Shown: piece by piece, positions 17,338-27,260 of the stretch
How positions within the stretch are numbered: position 1 is the stretch's first letter
Layout of the letters: every line of letters begins with the position of its first letter
Source: Streptomyces sp. MMG1121
Lineage (GTDB): Bacteria > Actinomycetota > Actinomycetes > Streptomycetales > Streptomycetaceae
Assembly (NCBI RefSeq): GCF_001280015.1
Contig: NZ_LGDV01000002.1
Coordinates: forward strand, 1-64,000
Direction: 5' to 3'
DNA length: 64,000 bases
Made by a program: the position numbers and the translations under genes
Notes under the pieces: generated by a model
Database searches by the model: none
Seen by the model: the letters and a program-made list of their open reading frames with translations, nothing else
What the model was told of the DNA's origin: nothing

Positions 17338-18330
17338 CTATTGTGCCGTACCGCCCTTGTAGTCGCCGGCGAACGTCGTCTCGATCGTCGACGCCACCGG
17401 CTGGGCCACGCCCGTGCCGGTCAGGATGATGCCCAGCTCGCGGTTGTTGCTCAGGGAGTTGCTGCTGTCGTTCATGGAGCCGGCCTCGACCGCCTGGGTG
17501 GACAGGCCGTAGTCGGCGACCATGGCCTTGGCGTGGACGTAGAAGCCGTTGGGGTCGGAGTAGCCGACGACCGTGCCGCCCGCGGCCTTGATCTTGGAGA
17601 CCTCGCTGGAGTAGCTGGAGGGGTCCTCCAGGACCACGCGGACCGTCACGCCCGCCTGGGCGCGGGCCACGATCGCGTTGACCACCGTGCTGTCGCTGAA
17701 CTCCAGTTCCTCCACGTCGAGGGTCTTGGTCGCGGAGTTGATGAAGGACACCAGGCGGCTGCGGGAGTCCGTGGGGGACCACAGCAGGTGGTCGCCGTCG
17801 CCGGGGGTGACCGAGGAGCCGGCGTAGTCGGCGGCGAAGACCTTCTCGATCGCGGCCACGTCGCGGCTGTCGTCGGTGAAGACGCCGTAGTCGCGGCCGG
17901 TCGTGTAGTACTGCGAGGTCAGGTTCCCCGTCAGGACCAGGGACTTGACGGCGTCGACCGTGATCGTCTTCTGGTGGGTGTAGGTGAAGGAGGACGAGGA
18001 CCAGACCACGCCCACGCCCGCGTTCGTCAGGGCCGTGTAGGCCGAGTTGTTCGCGCTCTTGTGCTGGCGGTCGAGGACGACCCGGACCGTGACACCCTTG
18101 TTCTGCAGGGCTATGAGGTCGTTGACGGCCGTCGTGTCCTCCAGCTCGTACATCGTCATGTCGAGCGACTTGGTGGCCGAGTTGATGAAGTCGTAGATCT
18201 GGGGCTGGCCGGTCGTCTGGGAGAAGGCGAACGCCGAGTAGCTCGCGGCGTTCGCGGGCACGGCGGTGGCGACGACCGCGGCGCCGGCGGCCAGAGCGAT
18301 GCCCGTGCGGGTGAGGACCTTCCACAGCAT
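17338..18330 (-). CDS. Secreted phospholipase D-like protein
   Basis: A 330-residue exported protein of the PLD superfamily. A classical signal peptide (MLWKVLTRTGIALAAGAAVV, cleavage near PANA-A at 28-30) precedes two PLD repeats. The first HKD-like motif is HQKTITVDAVKSLVLTGN. The second is HAKAMVADYGLSTQAVEAGS followed by NDSSNSLSNNRE. These are the paired His/Lys motifs of the family, although the spacing to the Asp differs from canonical HxKxxxxD in the first copy. It could be a phospholipase, a nuclease or a cell-wall enzyme. It is convergent with the hem operon and divergent from hemB. Confidence 0.82.
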   Translation of the reverse strand: MLWKVLTRTGIALAAGAAVVATAVPANAASYSAFAFSQTTGQPQIYDFINSATKSLDMTMYELEDTTAVNDLIALQNKGVTVRVVLDRQHKSANNSAYTALTNAGVGVVWSSSSFTYTHQKTITVDAVKSLVLTGNLTSQYYTTGRDYGVFTDDSRDVAAIEKVFAADYAGSSVTPGDGDHLLWSPTDSRSRLVSFINSATKTLDVEELEFSDSTVVNAIVARAQAGVTVRVVLEDPSSYSSEVSKIKAAGGTVVGYSDPNGFYVHAKAMVADYGLSTQAVEAGSMNDSSNSLSNNRELGIILTGTGVAQPVASTIETTFAGDYKGGTAQ

Positions 18331-18534
18331 GCGTGACTCCTGGGGTGAGCTCACGAGGATGATGGCGCGTGCATGACACCACGCGCGTAGAACGGTGGGG
18401 AGTCCTCCGGATCCAGGGACGGCCAGGAGTGCGCAAAGACTTCCTATGGGGGGCTCTGCGGGGTCCGCTATGCCCGTCTTGGGCCGACAGGACGTCGGCA
18501 AAGGCGCGGGGCGGGCGGGCGTAGCGTAGAAGGC

Positions 18535-19527
18535 ATGACGAAGTACGGATCCTTTCCCGGTACGCGTCCCCGGCGGCTGCGGACCTCGCCCGTCATGCGC
18601 CGGATGGTCGCCGAGACCCGCCTGCATCCCGCCGACTTCATCCTTCCGGCGTTCGTCCGGGAAGGCGTCAGCGAGCCGGTGCCGATCGCGGCGATGCCCG
18701 GGGTCGTGCAGCACACCCGCGACAGCCTGAAGAAGGCCGCGCTGGAGGCCGTCGAGGCCGGGATCTCCGGAATCATGCTGTTCGGCGTGCCGGAGGAGGG
18801 CAAGAAGGACGCCCTCGGCACGCCGGGGACCGATCCGGACGGGATCCTCCAGGTCGCGATCCGGGACGTACGGGCCGAGGTCGGCGACGACCTGCTCGTC
18901 ATGTCCGACCTGTGCCTGGACGAGACCGTCGACCACGGGCACTGCGGGGTGCTGGACGCCGAGGGGCGCGTCGACAACGACGCCACCCTGGAGCGGTACG
19001 CCGAGATGGCACAGGTGCAGGCCGATGCCGGAGCCCATGTCGTGGGCCCCAGCGGGATGATGGACGGTCAGATCGGCGTCATCCGCGACGCGCTCGACCA
19101 GATCGGGCGTGAGGACGTCGCGATCCTCGCCTACACCGCCAAGTACTCCTCGGCGTTCTACGGCCCCTTCCGCGAGGCCGTCGCCTCCTCGCTCCAGGGT
19201 GACCGCAAGACCTACCAGCAGGATCCCGCCAACTGGCGTGAGTCCCTGCGGGAGTTGGAGCTGGACCTCGCCGAGGGCGCCGACATGGTGATGGTCAAGC
19301 CGGCCGGGCCGTACCTGGACATCCTCGCCCGGGTCGCCGACTCCGTGGAAGTCCCCGTCGCCGCCTACCAGATCTCCGGCGAGTACTCCATGATCGAGGC
19401 CGCCGCCGAGAAGGGCTGGGTCGACCGGGACCGGGCCATCTTCGAGACCCTGACGGGCATCAAGCGGGCCGGCGCCCGGAACATCCTCACCTACTGGGCG
19501 ACGGAAGCGGCCCAGAAGCTGCGCTGA
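18535..19527 (+). CDS. hemB: Porphobilinogen synthase (delta-aminolevulinic acid dehydratase)
   Basis: A 330-residue enzyme that condenses two 5-aminolevulinates to porphobilinogen. [20 protein letters not shown] at the N-terminus, the metal region [14 protein letters not shown] and the two active-site lysines ([14 protein letters not shown] and [12 protein letters not shown]) are all intact. It has its own promoter region of about 200 nt, separate from the rex operon, and works directly upstream of HemC in the pathway. Confidence 0.95.
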   Translation: MTKYGSFPGTRPRRLRTSPVMRRMVAETRLHPADFILPAFVREGVSEPVPIAAMPGVVQHTRDSLKKAALEAVEAGISGIMLFGVPEEGKKDALGTPGTDPDGILQVAIRDVRAEVGDDLLVMSDLCLDETVDHGHCGVLDAEGRVDNDATLERYAEMAQVQADAGAHVVGPSGMMDGQIGVIRDALDQIGREDVAILAYTAKYSSAFYGPFREAVASSLQGDRKTYQQDPANWRESLRELELDLAEGADMVMVKPAGPYLDILARVADSVEVPVAAYQISGEYSMIEAAAEKGWVDRDRAIFETLTGIKRAGARNILTYWATEAAQKLR

Positions 19528-19541
19528 CCTCGCTCATGGGC

Positions 19542-20258
19542 TTACCAGTCGAGGGCGTCGGAGGCGTTCTGCTGCCAGTACGCCACCTTCAGCGAGCTGT
19601 CGTAGTAGACGCCCTTCGCCGGCAGGACCGGGGTCGCGGACGGGCCGCCGTCGCTGTTCGGCGTGCGGCCCTGGAACATCACCGTCAGCTTGTGCCCGGT
19701 CGTACCGCCCTCGCCGCTGCCGTCGGCGGACGACAGCAGCACGCCCGCGTACCCCGACTCCCCGGGCCTCAGCGTCGTCACCGCCTGCGGCATGGTCTCC
19801 TTCGCCGCCTGCGGTGCCCACTGCATCTCGTCGAAGCGCACCACCGGGTAGTACGGCAGCTCGCAGATCCTGCTGCCGGTGTTCGTCACCGTGATCAGCA
19901 TGTGGTTCAGCGGGCGGGTGACCGGAGCGGCGGTGACACGGGTGTTGGCGCCGTTGCACAGCACGACCGAAGCGCCCGTGCCGGTGCCGGTGCCCTTGCC
20001 GGTCGTCCTCCGGCCGTCCGGCTTCGTGGCCGGCCCGCCGGTGCGGGTCACCTGCGTGCTGTTCGCCGCCTCCCCGCCGGTCGCGGCGCCGGGGGCGGCG
20101 GTGGGCGTCCTGCCCGCTGTCGCCGCCGCCGTCGGCGCATCCGTCCGCGAGGCGCCCTCGTCCTTCGTCCCCGTCCCGTTGCCGCTGCACGCGGTGAGGG
20201 CGAGGGCGGTCACAGCGGTGCCGGTGGCGGCGAGCAGACGAATGTGGCTCATACGCAT
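19542..20258 (-). CDS. DUF4232-type lipoprotein
   Basis: A 238-residue predicted lipoprotein. The signal peptide ends in a lipobox, LALTACSG (Cys about 24). A Thr/Ala/Gly-rich linker to about residue 90 leads to a C-terminal DUF4232-like beta domain from VVLCNGANTRV to ELPYYPVVRFDEMQWAPQ and beyond. A disulfide between the cysteines of LCNGAN and ICELPY is plausible. GAGGAC lies about 6 nt upstream of ATG 20258. It is divergent from the XRE-type gene, which has a comparable extracellular beta-rich part, so they may be functionally linked. Function unknown. Confidence 0.8.
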   Translation of the reverse strand: MRMSHIRLLAATGTAVTALALTACSGNGTGTKDEGASRTDAPTAAATAGRTPTAAPGAATGGEAANSTQVTRTGGPATKPDGRRTTGKGTGTGTGASVVLCNGANTRVTAAPVTRPLNHMLITVTNTGSRICELPYYPVVRFDEMQWAPQAAKETMPQAVTTLRPGESGYAGVLLSSADGSGEGGTTGHKLTVMFQGRTPNSDGGPSATPVLPAKGVYYDSSLKVAYWQQNASDALDW

Positions 20259-20443
20259 GGCAAGTCCTCTTTCGGGCTGGGCCGGTTGACGTGTTTGGAT
20301 GACCCACAGCCTGTGCGCAACCCCGTCCCGGCGGCCAGCAGCAGCGGGCAATCCGGGACACTGGAACACCGACACAGGCTTTGACCTGCGGAAACAATCC
20401 CTGCCTGGAATGCCGGCATGGGACGAGGGGGGATGGGGAGACG

Positions 20444-21790
20444 GTGGCTGACGGCACCATGGAGAGCGGTTTCGCGGAACTTCTGCGGGAGTTGAAGAAC
20501 CGCTCCGGGCAGAGCTACGGCACGCTCGCCAAGCGGCTCCACATGAGTACGTCGACGCTCCACCGCTACTGCAACGGGGACGCCGTACCGACCGACTACG
20601 CCCCCGTCGAGCGCCTCGCCCGCCTGTGCAAGGCCACGCCCGTGGAACTCGTGGAGCTGCACCGGCGGTGGGTGCTGGCGGATGCGGGGCGGGGGCGGAA
20701 GGAGGCGGGGACGGCTGAGTCGGTGACGGCTGGGGCGAGGGGCACGCCGGAAGCCTCCGAGCCGTCCCGGGAGCCGGAGCCGGAGCGGGAGGTGGAGGCG
20801 GATCCGGTGCCGGATCCGGTGTCTTTGCCTGTGTCGGAGCTGGAGCCGGTGTCGGACGTCCAGCCCCGCCCCCGGCGTCGTACCCGGACCGTCCTGGTCG
20901 CCGCACTCGCCTTCACCGCCCTGCTCGGCGGTGTCGCGCTCGCGCTGAACCTGGCCTCTGGTGGCGGGGAGGCGGACGGCAAGGGGGCGGCCTTGCCCGG
21001 CGCGGGCTCCGCCTCCGTACGGCAGCAGGTGCCGACGGCCGGTGGCTCGCAGGGCGCGGACTCCACCCGCTCGGCCTCCCCGTCGTCCCGTACCTCGTCC
21101 CCGTCCGCCGGCACCCCCTCCGCCGGCGAGCCGAGCGCCCCGCGCACCACCGGCGTGCCCGGCGGCGCGGACACCGCCGCGGCGCCGCTCGCGGTCACCA
21201 CCCACCCCTACTCCTGGCCGGACCCCTGCTCCCAGCACTATCTGATCGACCGGCCGCCGACCGACGTGTCCCCGCCCCCGCAGGAGCAGGACGCGCCCGC
21301 CTGGGTGGCCGTGCACCAGGCGGTCTCGGCGGGGGAGCAGTACGTCACGTTCACCGTGCAGGGCACCGACGCGAACGCCGTCGTCCTGGAAGGGCTGACC
21401 GTGCGCACGACCGGCCGGCGCTCCCCGCTCTCCTGGAACGACTACGCCATGGGCTATCCGGGCGTGGGCTGCGGCGGGGGCGTGCCGACCCGCTCCTTCA
21501 CCGTGGCGCTGGACGCCCTGCGTCCCCAGGTCGTACCGGAGTCCGGGCACCAGAACTTCCCGTTCAAGGTGAGCCGGACGGACCCCGAGGTCATCTATGT
21601 GACGGCCGACGCGTCCGCGTACGACGTCAGCTGGTACCTGGAGCTGTCCTGGTCCAGCGGGACGCGGCACGGCACGCTGCTGATCGGTGACAACGGCCGG
21701 CCGTTCCGCACCAGTGGCAACAACGGGCGGCCCGCGTACGCCTTCCCGCTGGGCGGCGAGACCTGGAAGCCGGCGGCGAAGGCCAACTGA
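20444..21790 (+). CDS. Membrane-anchored XRE-family HTH protein with extracellular domain
   Basis: A 448-residue one-pass membrane protein. An N-terminal XRE HTH (about residues 5-65, SYGTLAKRLHMSTSTLHRYC) is followed by a charged Pro/Glu linker, a transmembrane helix near 147-170 (TVLVAALAFTALLGGVALAL), a Ser/Thr/Pro-rich spacer and a C-terminal beta-rich extracellular domain with four cysteines. GTG at 20444 follows GGGGAG. The layout suggests a DNA-binding head controlled by an outside domain, or an HTH reused as a protein-interaction domain as in RodZ. It is common in Streptomyces; its role is unknown. Confidence 0.82.
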   Translation: MADGTMESGFAELLRELKNRSGQSYGTLAKRLHMSTSTLHRYCNGDAVPTDYAPVERLARLCKATPVELVELHRRWVLADAGRGRKEAGTAESVTAGARGTPEASEPSREPEPEREVEADPVPDPVSLPVSELEPVSDVQPRPRRRTRTVLVAALAFTALLGGVALALNLASGGGEADGKGAALPGAGSASVRQQVPTAGGSQGADSTRSASPSSRTSSPSAGTPSAGEPSAPRTTGVPGGADTAAAPLAVTTHPYSWPDPCSQHYLIDRPPTDVSPPPQEQDAPAWVAVHQAVSAGEQYVTFTVQGTDANAVVLEGLTVRTTGRRSPLSWNDYAMGYPGVGCGGGVPTRSFTVALDALRPQVVPESGHQNFPFKVSRTDPEVIYVTADASAYDVSWYLELSWSSGTRHGTLLIGDNGRPFRTSGNNGRPAYAFPLGGETWKPAAKAN

Positions 21791-21813
21791 GGGGCCGGAG
21801 CGGCGCCCGGGTC

Positions 21814-21861
21814 GACGTTCGTGTGGACATCCGTGTGGATGTCCGTGTCGGCGTCCGTATC
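21814..21861. repeat. Four tandem 12-bp repeats
   Basis: GACGTTCGTGTG, GACATCCGTGTG, GATGTCCGTGTC and GGCGTCCGTATC follow each other without gaps. They lie between the XRE gene stop (21790) and the aminotransferase start (21935). They could be an iteron-like operator or a recent slippage array. Confidence 0.75.
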
Positions 21862-21934
21862 GCGGAATTGCCGGTGTAGGTGGCACGCACCTTCTCTAGG
21901 GTGGCCGGATCCCGAGCCGAAAGAGAGCCACCCC

Positions 21935-23173
21935 ATGACCGTCGCCGAGCCAGTCGCCGAGCCGGCCCCGACCCGCGCCCCCGTCCCGCCGCTCGCCGCG
22001 CGCACCCGCAGCGTGGGCGGTTCGCCGGTGCGGGACATCCTCGCGGTCACCGCGCGCCCCGAGGTGATCAACTTCGCGGGCGGTCTGCCGGCACCGGAAC
22101 TCTTCGACCGCGACGGCATCGCGGCGGCCTTCGAGGAGGTCCTGGCGCACAGCCCGGCGCAGGCGCTCCAGTACTCCACGACGGAGGGCGAGCCGACGCT
22201 GCGGACCGCGCTGGCCGCGCGCCTGACCGCCCAGGGCCTGCCCACCGACCCCGACGGCCTGCTCGTCACCACCGGCTCCCAGCAGGCCCTGTCCCTCCTG
22301 GCCACGGCCCTGCTCGAACCTGGTGACACGGTCCTCGTCGAAGACCCCTGCTATCTGGCGGCACTTCAGGTCTTCGGCCTCGCGGGCGCGCGCGTGGTGG
22401 CGGTGCCGGGCGACGCGGACGGGGTGGATCCGGCCGCGCTGGAGGAGGCGGTCCGGCGCGAGCGCCCGAAGCTGCTCTACCTGGTCCCCACCTTCCAGAA
22501 CCCCACCGGCCGGACGATGCCCGCGCCGCGCCGCGCGGCGATCGCCGGCGTGGCCGCCCGCGCGGGCCTGTGGATCGTCGAGGACGACCCCTACGGCGAG
22601 CTCCGCTACGACGGCGAGCGCGTCCCCTGGCTCGCCTCGCTGCCCGGCGCCGAGGACCGGACGGTCCTGCTCGGCTCCTTCTCCAAGATCATGGCCCCCG
22701 GACTGCGCCTCGGCTGGCTGCGCGCGCCGGCCGAGCTGCGCCGGGCGTGCGCGGTGGCCAAGCAGGCGGTGGACCTGCACACCCCGACGCTCAACCAGCT
22801 TGCCGCCGCCCGCTATCTGGACGTCCTGGACGCGCACGTGGCGCGGGTGCGTTCCGTGTACGGCGCCCGCCGGGACGCCATGCTGGCGGGCCTGCCCGGC
22901 GCCCTTCCGGCCGGCTCGCAGTGGAGCCGGCCCGAGGGCGGGATGTTCCTGTGGGTCCGGCTGCCGGAGTCGTACGACACCGTCGCCCTGCTCCCGCGCG
23001 TGGTCGAGCAGAACGTGGCCTACGTCCCCGGCGCGCCCTTCTACGCCGGTGCGCCCGACCCCGCCACCCTCCGGCTGTGCTTCGTCACCCAGACCCCGGA
23101 GGAGATCGCGGAGGGGCTGCGCAGGCTGGGGCGGGGGCTGGAGCCGGGGCCGGAGCGGGGCGTCAGGGGCTGA
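21935..23173 (+). CDS. PLP-dependent aminotransferase (class I/II)
   Basis: A 412-residue fold-type I aminotransferase of the LysN/2-aminoadipate-transaminase-like group. The PLP lysine is in LLGSFSKIMAPGLRLGWLRA. NPTGRTMP and the substrate-arginine region LRLCFVTQ are also present. It lacks the N-terminal GntR domain of MocR regulators, so it is an enzyme. The ATG at 21935 has AAAGAGAG upstream. Substrate not determinable. Confidence 0.87.
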   Translation: MTVAEPVAEPAPTRAPVPPLAARTRSVGGSPVRDILAVTARPEVINFAGGLPAPELFDRDGIAAAFEEVLAHSPAQALQYSTTEGEPTLRTALAARLTAQGLPTDPDGLLVTTGSQQALSLLATALLEPGDTVLVEDPCYLAALQVFGLAGARVVAVPGDADGVDPAALEEAVRRERPKLLYLVPTFQNPTGRTMPAPRRAAIAGVAARAGLWIVEDDPYGELRYDGERVPWLASLPGAEDRTVLLGSFSKIMAPGLRLGWLRAPAELRRACAVAKQAVDLHTPTLNQLAAARYLDVLDAHVARVRSVYGARRDAMLAGLPGALPAGSQWSRPEGGMFLWVRLPESYDTVALLPRVVEQNVAYVPGAPFYAGAPDPATLRLCFVTQTPEEIAEGLRRLGRGLEPGPERGVRG

Positions 23174-23206
23174 CCCGCGCCGGGCTCGGTCCCACCGGAA
23201 GGTCCC

Positions 23207-24025
23207 TCAGTCCCACCAGAAGGTCCAGGTGTCCTGGCCGACCAGTTTCTCGGCGTAGGCCCGCAGGGTGGCCCGATGGCTCTGGGTGATGTTGTCCGGG
23301 CAGAACGCGAAGTGCTCCGCCGCCACCGCCTCGGCGTCCTCCACGGTGGCCGGCGGGGCCGCGACGGCCACGACGAGGGTGTCCAGGCCGAGGGCCACCA
23401 CCCGGATGCCGAAGCGGTCCTCCCAGGAGCGCAGGACCGCGCATATGCGGGCCACGTCGCCGTCGTAGTTCACCGGACCCGTCCAGCCGATCGCCGCCGG
23501 TATGTCGGCGGACCGGCGAGCCGGGACCAGGGCGAGATGCGCCTCCTCGATCAGCGCGTCCCGGCCGCTCTCCAGGGCGTCGGCGACCTGGGCGGCGCGG
23601 GTGTCCGGGTCGGCGGCGAGGTGGGCGGCGGGCGCGAGACCGGGCCACTCGTACCCGAACGGCGCCGTCTCCTCCGTGTCCTCCAGCTCCTCCGTCTCCT
23701 CCTCCCAGTACTCGGCGAGGATGTCCTCGGCGTCGTGGTCACCCGGGTACGAGGTCTCGCCGGGCAGCAGGCCCCAGTCCTCCGGGCCGCCTCCGGGACC
23801 GCCCAGATCCACGAGCACCGGCAGCAGGCCGACCCGGGCGCCGGGCGCGCCCAGCGCCTTCCAGGTGCCGGGCCCGGCCGGCTTCTCCGCGTACCACAGC
23901 AGGGGCTCGTGCCAGGGGCCGTCGTCCGTCGCGTCGACCAGCCGGCCGGGAGGGAGCCGCAGCCCCAGTGAACGCCCGCTGGGGTCAAGGGCCAACTGGG
24001 GCAGCGGGTTGGGAAGAGTCGCCAT
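23207..24025 (-). CDS. DUF4253-domain protein
   Basis: A 272-residue soluble protein with an acidic central loop (EDILAEYWEEETEELEDTEE, about residues 110-130). The C-terminal about 110 residues (from VPARRSADIPAAIGW to TLRAYAEKLVGQDTWTFWWD) fit the DUF4253 pattern. Function unknown; the domain occurs in Streptomyces proteins sometimes linked to immunity-like or SMI1-type contexts. I chose the ATG at 24025. It is divergent from the membrane protein at 24144. Confidence 0.75.
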   Translation of the reverse strand: MATLPNPLPQLALDPSGRSLGLRLPPGRLVDATDDGPWHEPLLWYAEKPAGPGTWKALGAPGARVGLLPVLVDLGGPGGGPEDWGLLPGETSYPGDHDAEDILAEYWEEETEELEDTEETAPFGYEWPGLAPAAHLAADPDTRAAQVADALESGRDALIEEAHLALVPARRSADIPAAIGWTGPVNYDGDVARICAVLRSWEDRFGIRVVALGLDTLVVAVAAPPATVEDAEAVAAEHFAFCPDNITQSHRATLRAYAEKLVGQDTWTFWWD

Positions 24026-24143
24026 GCCGGTGACTGTAAAGGGCCCCACTGACAATCCTGTTGCCGGTCCCCGCCGATGAACCCGTGGCCTTCTCAGCCC
24101 CTCTTAACGAACGGTGCGATGACGGGAAGGACGGAAGCGGACA

Positions 24144-25334
24144 GTGTGGATCGGGCGTTACCCGGTGCGGTGGCACATCGTGTTGCTCACCCTGTGGACG
24201 GCCGCCTGGTTCGTGGTGGCCGAACGCCACGCGGCCGTGTCCTGGCACTATCTGCGCGAGGGCCAGCAACTGCTCTTCGAGCAGGCCTCCGGCGGCGGCC
24301 TGGCCCTCTACGCCAATCACCCCGAGCTGCAGATAGGCCCGGTCAGCTTTCTGGTCGCCGGACTCTTCGCGCCGTTCCCGCTCGCCGTCGGCGAGAAACT
24401 CGCGGACGCGTTCATGTCCGGCCTCGGCCTGTACATGCTGGTGCTGATCGGCCGCGCCGCCGCCGACCACAACCGGGGCACCGGACTCAACCACAAACGC
24501 CTGCAGCAGCGCGTCCTGATCGCCGGCGCCGCCTTCATCCCGATGTGGGTGGAGGTCTCGGTCCGCTTCGCCCACCTCGACGACGTCCTGGCGTTGTTCT
24601 TCACCACCCTCGCCGTACGGGCGCTGGTCCGTGGCAACGCGACGGCGGTGGGCGTCTTCCTGGCGCTGGCGGTCGACTCGAAACCCTGGGCGGTGGGTTT
24701 CCTCCCCCTGCTGCTGGCCGTGCCCCGCCCGGCCCGGCTGCGTTCGGCGGCCTGGGCCTTCGGCCTGGTGGCGGTGGCCTGGCTGCCCTTCTACCTGTCC
24801 CACCTGGAAACCCTGCAGGCGGCCCGTTTCGCCATCCCCAACCAACCGGCGTCCTCCCTGCGCTGGTTCGGCGTGCACGACCCCGTGACTCCGCCGTGGG
24901 ACCGCCCCGCCCAGATGGCCCTGGGCGTGGCCCTGGGCGTACTGGCGGTACGCCGCAACCGCTGGCCGGCGGTCGTCTTCCTGGCGGCCGACGCCCGCAT
25001 CATGCTGGACCCGAGCGTGTACACGTACTACAACGCCTCGGTCCTCCTCGGCACCCTCATCTGGGACTCCATCGGCCAACGCCGGCTGGTCCCCTGGGTC
25101 AGCTGGATCGCCCTCATCTCCCTCTACGGCGGCGCCCTGCTGATCCCGTCGGACTCCACCCGGGGCCTCGTCCGGCTGGCCTTCTGCATCGGCTCGGCGG
25201 CGTACGTGCTGTTCTGGCCCCAGCGGGAGCCTCGCGGCGGGCGGGGCCGACGGTCAGGCGAGGGAGCCGGTGAGGAAGGCCCGGGCGGAGGACGCGAGCC
25301 GCGGGATCGGGCTGTCGGAGGGGTCGTTCTTTGA
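24144..25334 (+). CDS. Polytopic membrane protein, possibly GT87/mannosyltransferase-like
   Basis: A 396-residue integral membrane protein with about nine to ten hydrophobic segments. An early loop carries acidic and His residues (HYLREGQQLLFEQ, ANHPELQIGPVSFL), and VRFAHLDDVLALFF resembles the acidic first-loop motif of GT-C glycosyltransferases such as the DUF2029/GT87 family. This is inference. The last about 35 residues are Gly/Arg-rich and may be read through beyond the natural end. GTG at 24144 follows GGAAGCGGACA. Confidence 0.68.
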   Translation: MWIGRYPVRWHIVLLTLWTAAWFVVAERHAAVSWHYLREGQQLLFEQASGGGLALYANHPELQIGPVSFLVAGLFAPFPLAVGEKLADAFMSGLGLYMLVLIGRAAADHNRGTGLNHKRLQQRVLIAGAAFIPMWVEVSVRFAHLDDVLALFFTTLAVRALVRGNATAVGVFLALAVDSKPWAVGFLPLLLAVPRPARLRSAAWAFGLVAVAWLPFYLSHLETLQAARFAIPNQPASSLRWFGVHDPVTPPWDRPAQMALGVALGVLAVRRNRWPAVVFLAADARIMLDPSVYTYYNASVLLGTLIWDSIGQRRLVPWVSWIALISLYGGALLIPSDSTRGLVRLAFCIGSAAYVLFWPQREPRGGRGRRSGEGAGEEGPGGGREPRDRAVGGVVL

Positions 25335-25441
25335 GTCGCGGACGTGGATGGTGCGGGAAGACGCGTTCTGCGGCCAGCCGCTGTCAGAGGGCGTACGCTC
25401 CCGCGCTCGGCCTTCTTGCCGCACGTACCTCGGGCTCGGCT

Positions 25442-25486
25442 CCCTCGGAGTCTGGGGAGGCGGTGCGGCTCCACAGACTCCGAGGG
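25442..25486. terminator. Terminator between membrane protein gene and argS
   Basis: A 13-bp perfect stem, CCCTCGGAGTCTG (25442-25454) with CAGACTCCGAGGG (25474-25486), encloses a 19-nt loop that can itself pair (GGAG with CTCC). It lies between convergent genes. Confidence 0.75.
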
Positions 25487-25493
25487 GCGCCGG

Positions 25494-27260
25494 TCAGAGC
25501 TTTTCCGGCGTCCTGATGCCCAGCAGGGCCATGCCCCGGTGCAGGGTGCGGGCCGTCACGTCGCACAGGAAGAGGCGGTTCTCCACCTGCTCGCGCGTCT
25601 CGGCCTTCAGGACCGGGCACTTGTCGTAGAACGTCGTGTACAGGGACGCCAGCTGGTACAGGTACGCCGCCAGCTTGTGCGGGGCGTACTCCGCCGCCGC
25701 CTCCGCCACCGTCTCCGCGAAGAAGTCGGCGTGCAGGCCCAACGCCCGCTCCGCACCGGCCAGTTCCAGCTCCGGGTGCGCGGCCGGGCGGATCTCGCCG
25801 GCCTTGCGGAGGATGGACTGGATACGGGCGTACGCGTACTGGAGGTAGACGCTCGTGTCGCCGTTGAGCGAGACCATCTGGTCCAGGTCGAACTTGTAGT
25901 CCCGGTTCGCCGACGTCGACAGGTCCGCGTACTTCACCGCGCCGATGCCCACCTGGGCGCCGCGCTCGGCGATCTCCGCCTCCGAGAGGTCCTGCGCCTT
26001 CTCCCGGACCACCGCGGACGCGCGCTCGACCGCCTCGTCCAGCAGGTCCACCAGGCGGACCGTCTCACCCTCACGCGTCTTGAACGGCTTGCCGTCCTTG
26101 CCGAGGACCGTGCCGAAGGCCAGCTGCACCGCCGTCACGTCGTCGTTCAGCCAGCCGATCCTGCGCGCGGTCTCGAAGACCATCCGGAAGTGCAGGGCCT
26201 GGCGGGCGTCCACGACGTAGAGCAGCGTGTTCGCCTTCAGGTTGAAGACGCGGTCGCGGATGGCCGAGAGGTCGGTCGCCGCGTAGCCGTAGCCGCCGTC
26301 CGACTTCTGCACGATCAGCGGGACCGGGTTGCCGTCCGGGCCCTTGATGTCGTCGAAGAAGACACACAGGGCGCCCTCGGAGCGGACGGCCACGCCCGAC
26401 TCCTCGAGGAGGCGGCAGGTCTCGGCCAGCATGTCGTTGTAGCCCGACTCGCCGACGATGTCCGGGTCCTGGATCTCCATGTCCAGCTTCTCGAAGACCG
26501 AGAAGAAGTAGATCTTCGACTCGTCCACGAACTTCTGCCACGTCGCCAGCGTCTTCGGGTCGCCGGCCTGGAGGTCCACCACCCGGCGGCGCGCCCGCGT
26601 CTTGAACTCCTCGTCGGAGTCGAACTTCCCCCGCGCGGCCTTGTAGAGACGGTCGAGGTTCGACATCGCCTCCTCGCCACTCACCTGGGCGTCCTTGTGG
26701 TCCAGCTCGTGCGGGTGCTCTTCCAGGTACTGGATGAGCATGCCGAACTGCGTGCCCCAGTCGCCGATGTGGTGGCGCCGGACCACGTTCTCGCCGGTGA
26801 ACTCGAGGAGGTGGACCGCCGCGTCGCCGATGACCGCCGACCGCAGATGGCCCACGTGCATCTCCTTGGCCACGTTCGGCTGCGCGTAGTCGACCACCGT
26901 CGTGCCCGGGCGCGCGGCGGTCGGCACGCCGAGCCGGCCCGTCTCGTCCGCGTACCGTGCGGCCAGGTTCGCGGTGATCGCCCGGTCCGCGATCGTGATG
27001 TTCAGGAAGCCGGGGCCCGAGACCTCGACGTCCTTGATCAGCTCGTCGCCGGTGACCACCTGGGAGATGACCTGCGTCGCCAGCTCCCTCGGGTTCGCCT
27101 TCGCCTTCTTGGCCAGGGCCAGGATCCCGTTGGCCTGGAAGTCGGCCCGGTCGCTTCGTCGCAGCAGCGGGTCCGCGCCGGCGGCCTCGGGCAGGGTGGC
27201 CGTGAGGGCGGACGCGAGGTGCTGCTGGACGGAATCGCTGAGGGACGTGACCGAGGCCAT
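25494..27260 (-). CDS. argS: Arginyl-tRNA synthetase
   Basis: A 588-residue class I aminoacyl-tRNA synthetase. The N-terminal additional domain (about 1-110) is followed by [18 protein letters not shown], which holds the HIGH-type signature HVGH. The KMSKS counterpart is the divergent FKTREG, as is normal for ArgRS. The DALR anticodon-binding domain occupies the C-terminal about 120 residues ([14 protein letters not shown]). The ATG at 27260 is chosen over an upstream start because [15 protein letters not shown] is the typical N-terminus. It is divergent from lysS. Confidence 0.96.
   Translation of the reverse strand: MASVTSLSDSVQQHLASALTATLPEAAGADPLLRRSDRADFQANGILALAKKAKANPRELATQVISQVVTGDELIKDVEVSGPGFLNITIADRAITANLAARYADETGRLGVPTAARPGTTVVDYAQPNVAKEMHVGHLRSAVIGDAAVHLLEFTGENVVRRHHIGDWGTQFGMLIQYLEEHPHELDHKDAQVSGEEAMSNLDRLYKAARGKFDSDEEFKTRARRRVVDLQAGDPKTLATWQKFVDESKIYFFSVFEKLDMEIQDPDIVGESGYNDMLAETCRLLEESGVAVRSEGALCVFFDDIKGPDGNPVPLIVQKSDGGYGYAATDLSAIRDRVFNLKANTLLYVVDARQALHFRMVFETARRIGWLNDDVTAVQLAFGTVLGKDGKPFKTREGETVRLVDLLDEAVERASAVVREKAQDLSEAEIAERGAQVGIGAVKYADLSTSANRDYKFDLDQMVSLNGDTSVYLQYAYARIQSILRKAGEIRPAAHPELELAGAERALGLHADFFAETVAEAAAEYAPHKLAAYLYQLASLYTTFYDKCPVLKAETREQVENRLFLCDVTARTLHRGMALLGIRTPEKL

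Noticed and set aside
15848..18436. 862-codon open frame on the minus strand
   Set aside because: Arg/Gly/His-rich shadow of hemD and the PLD-like gene, which both have clear family motifs in other frames.
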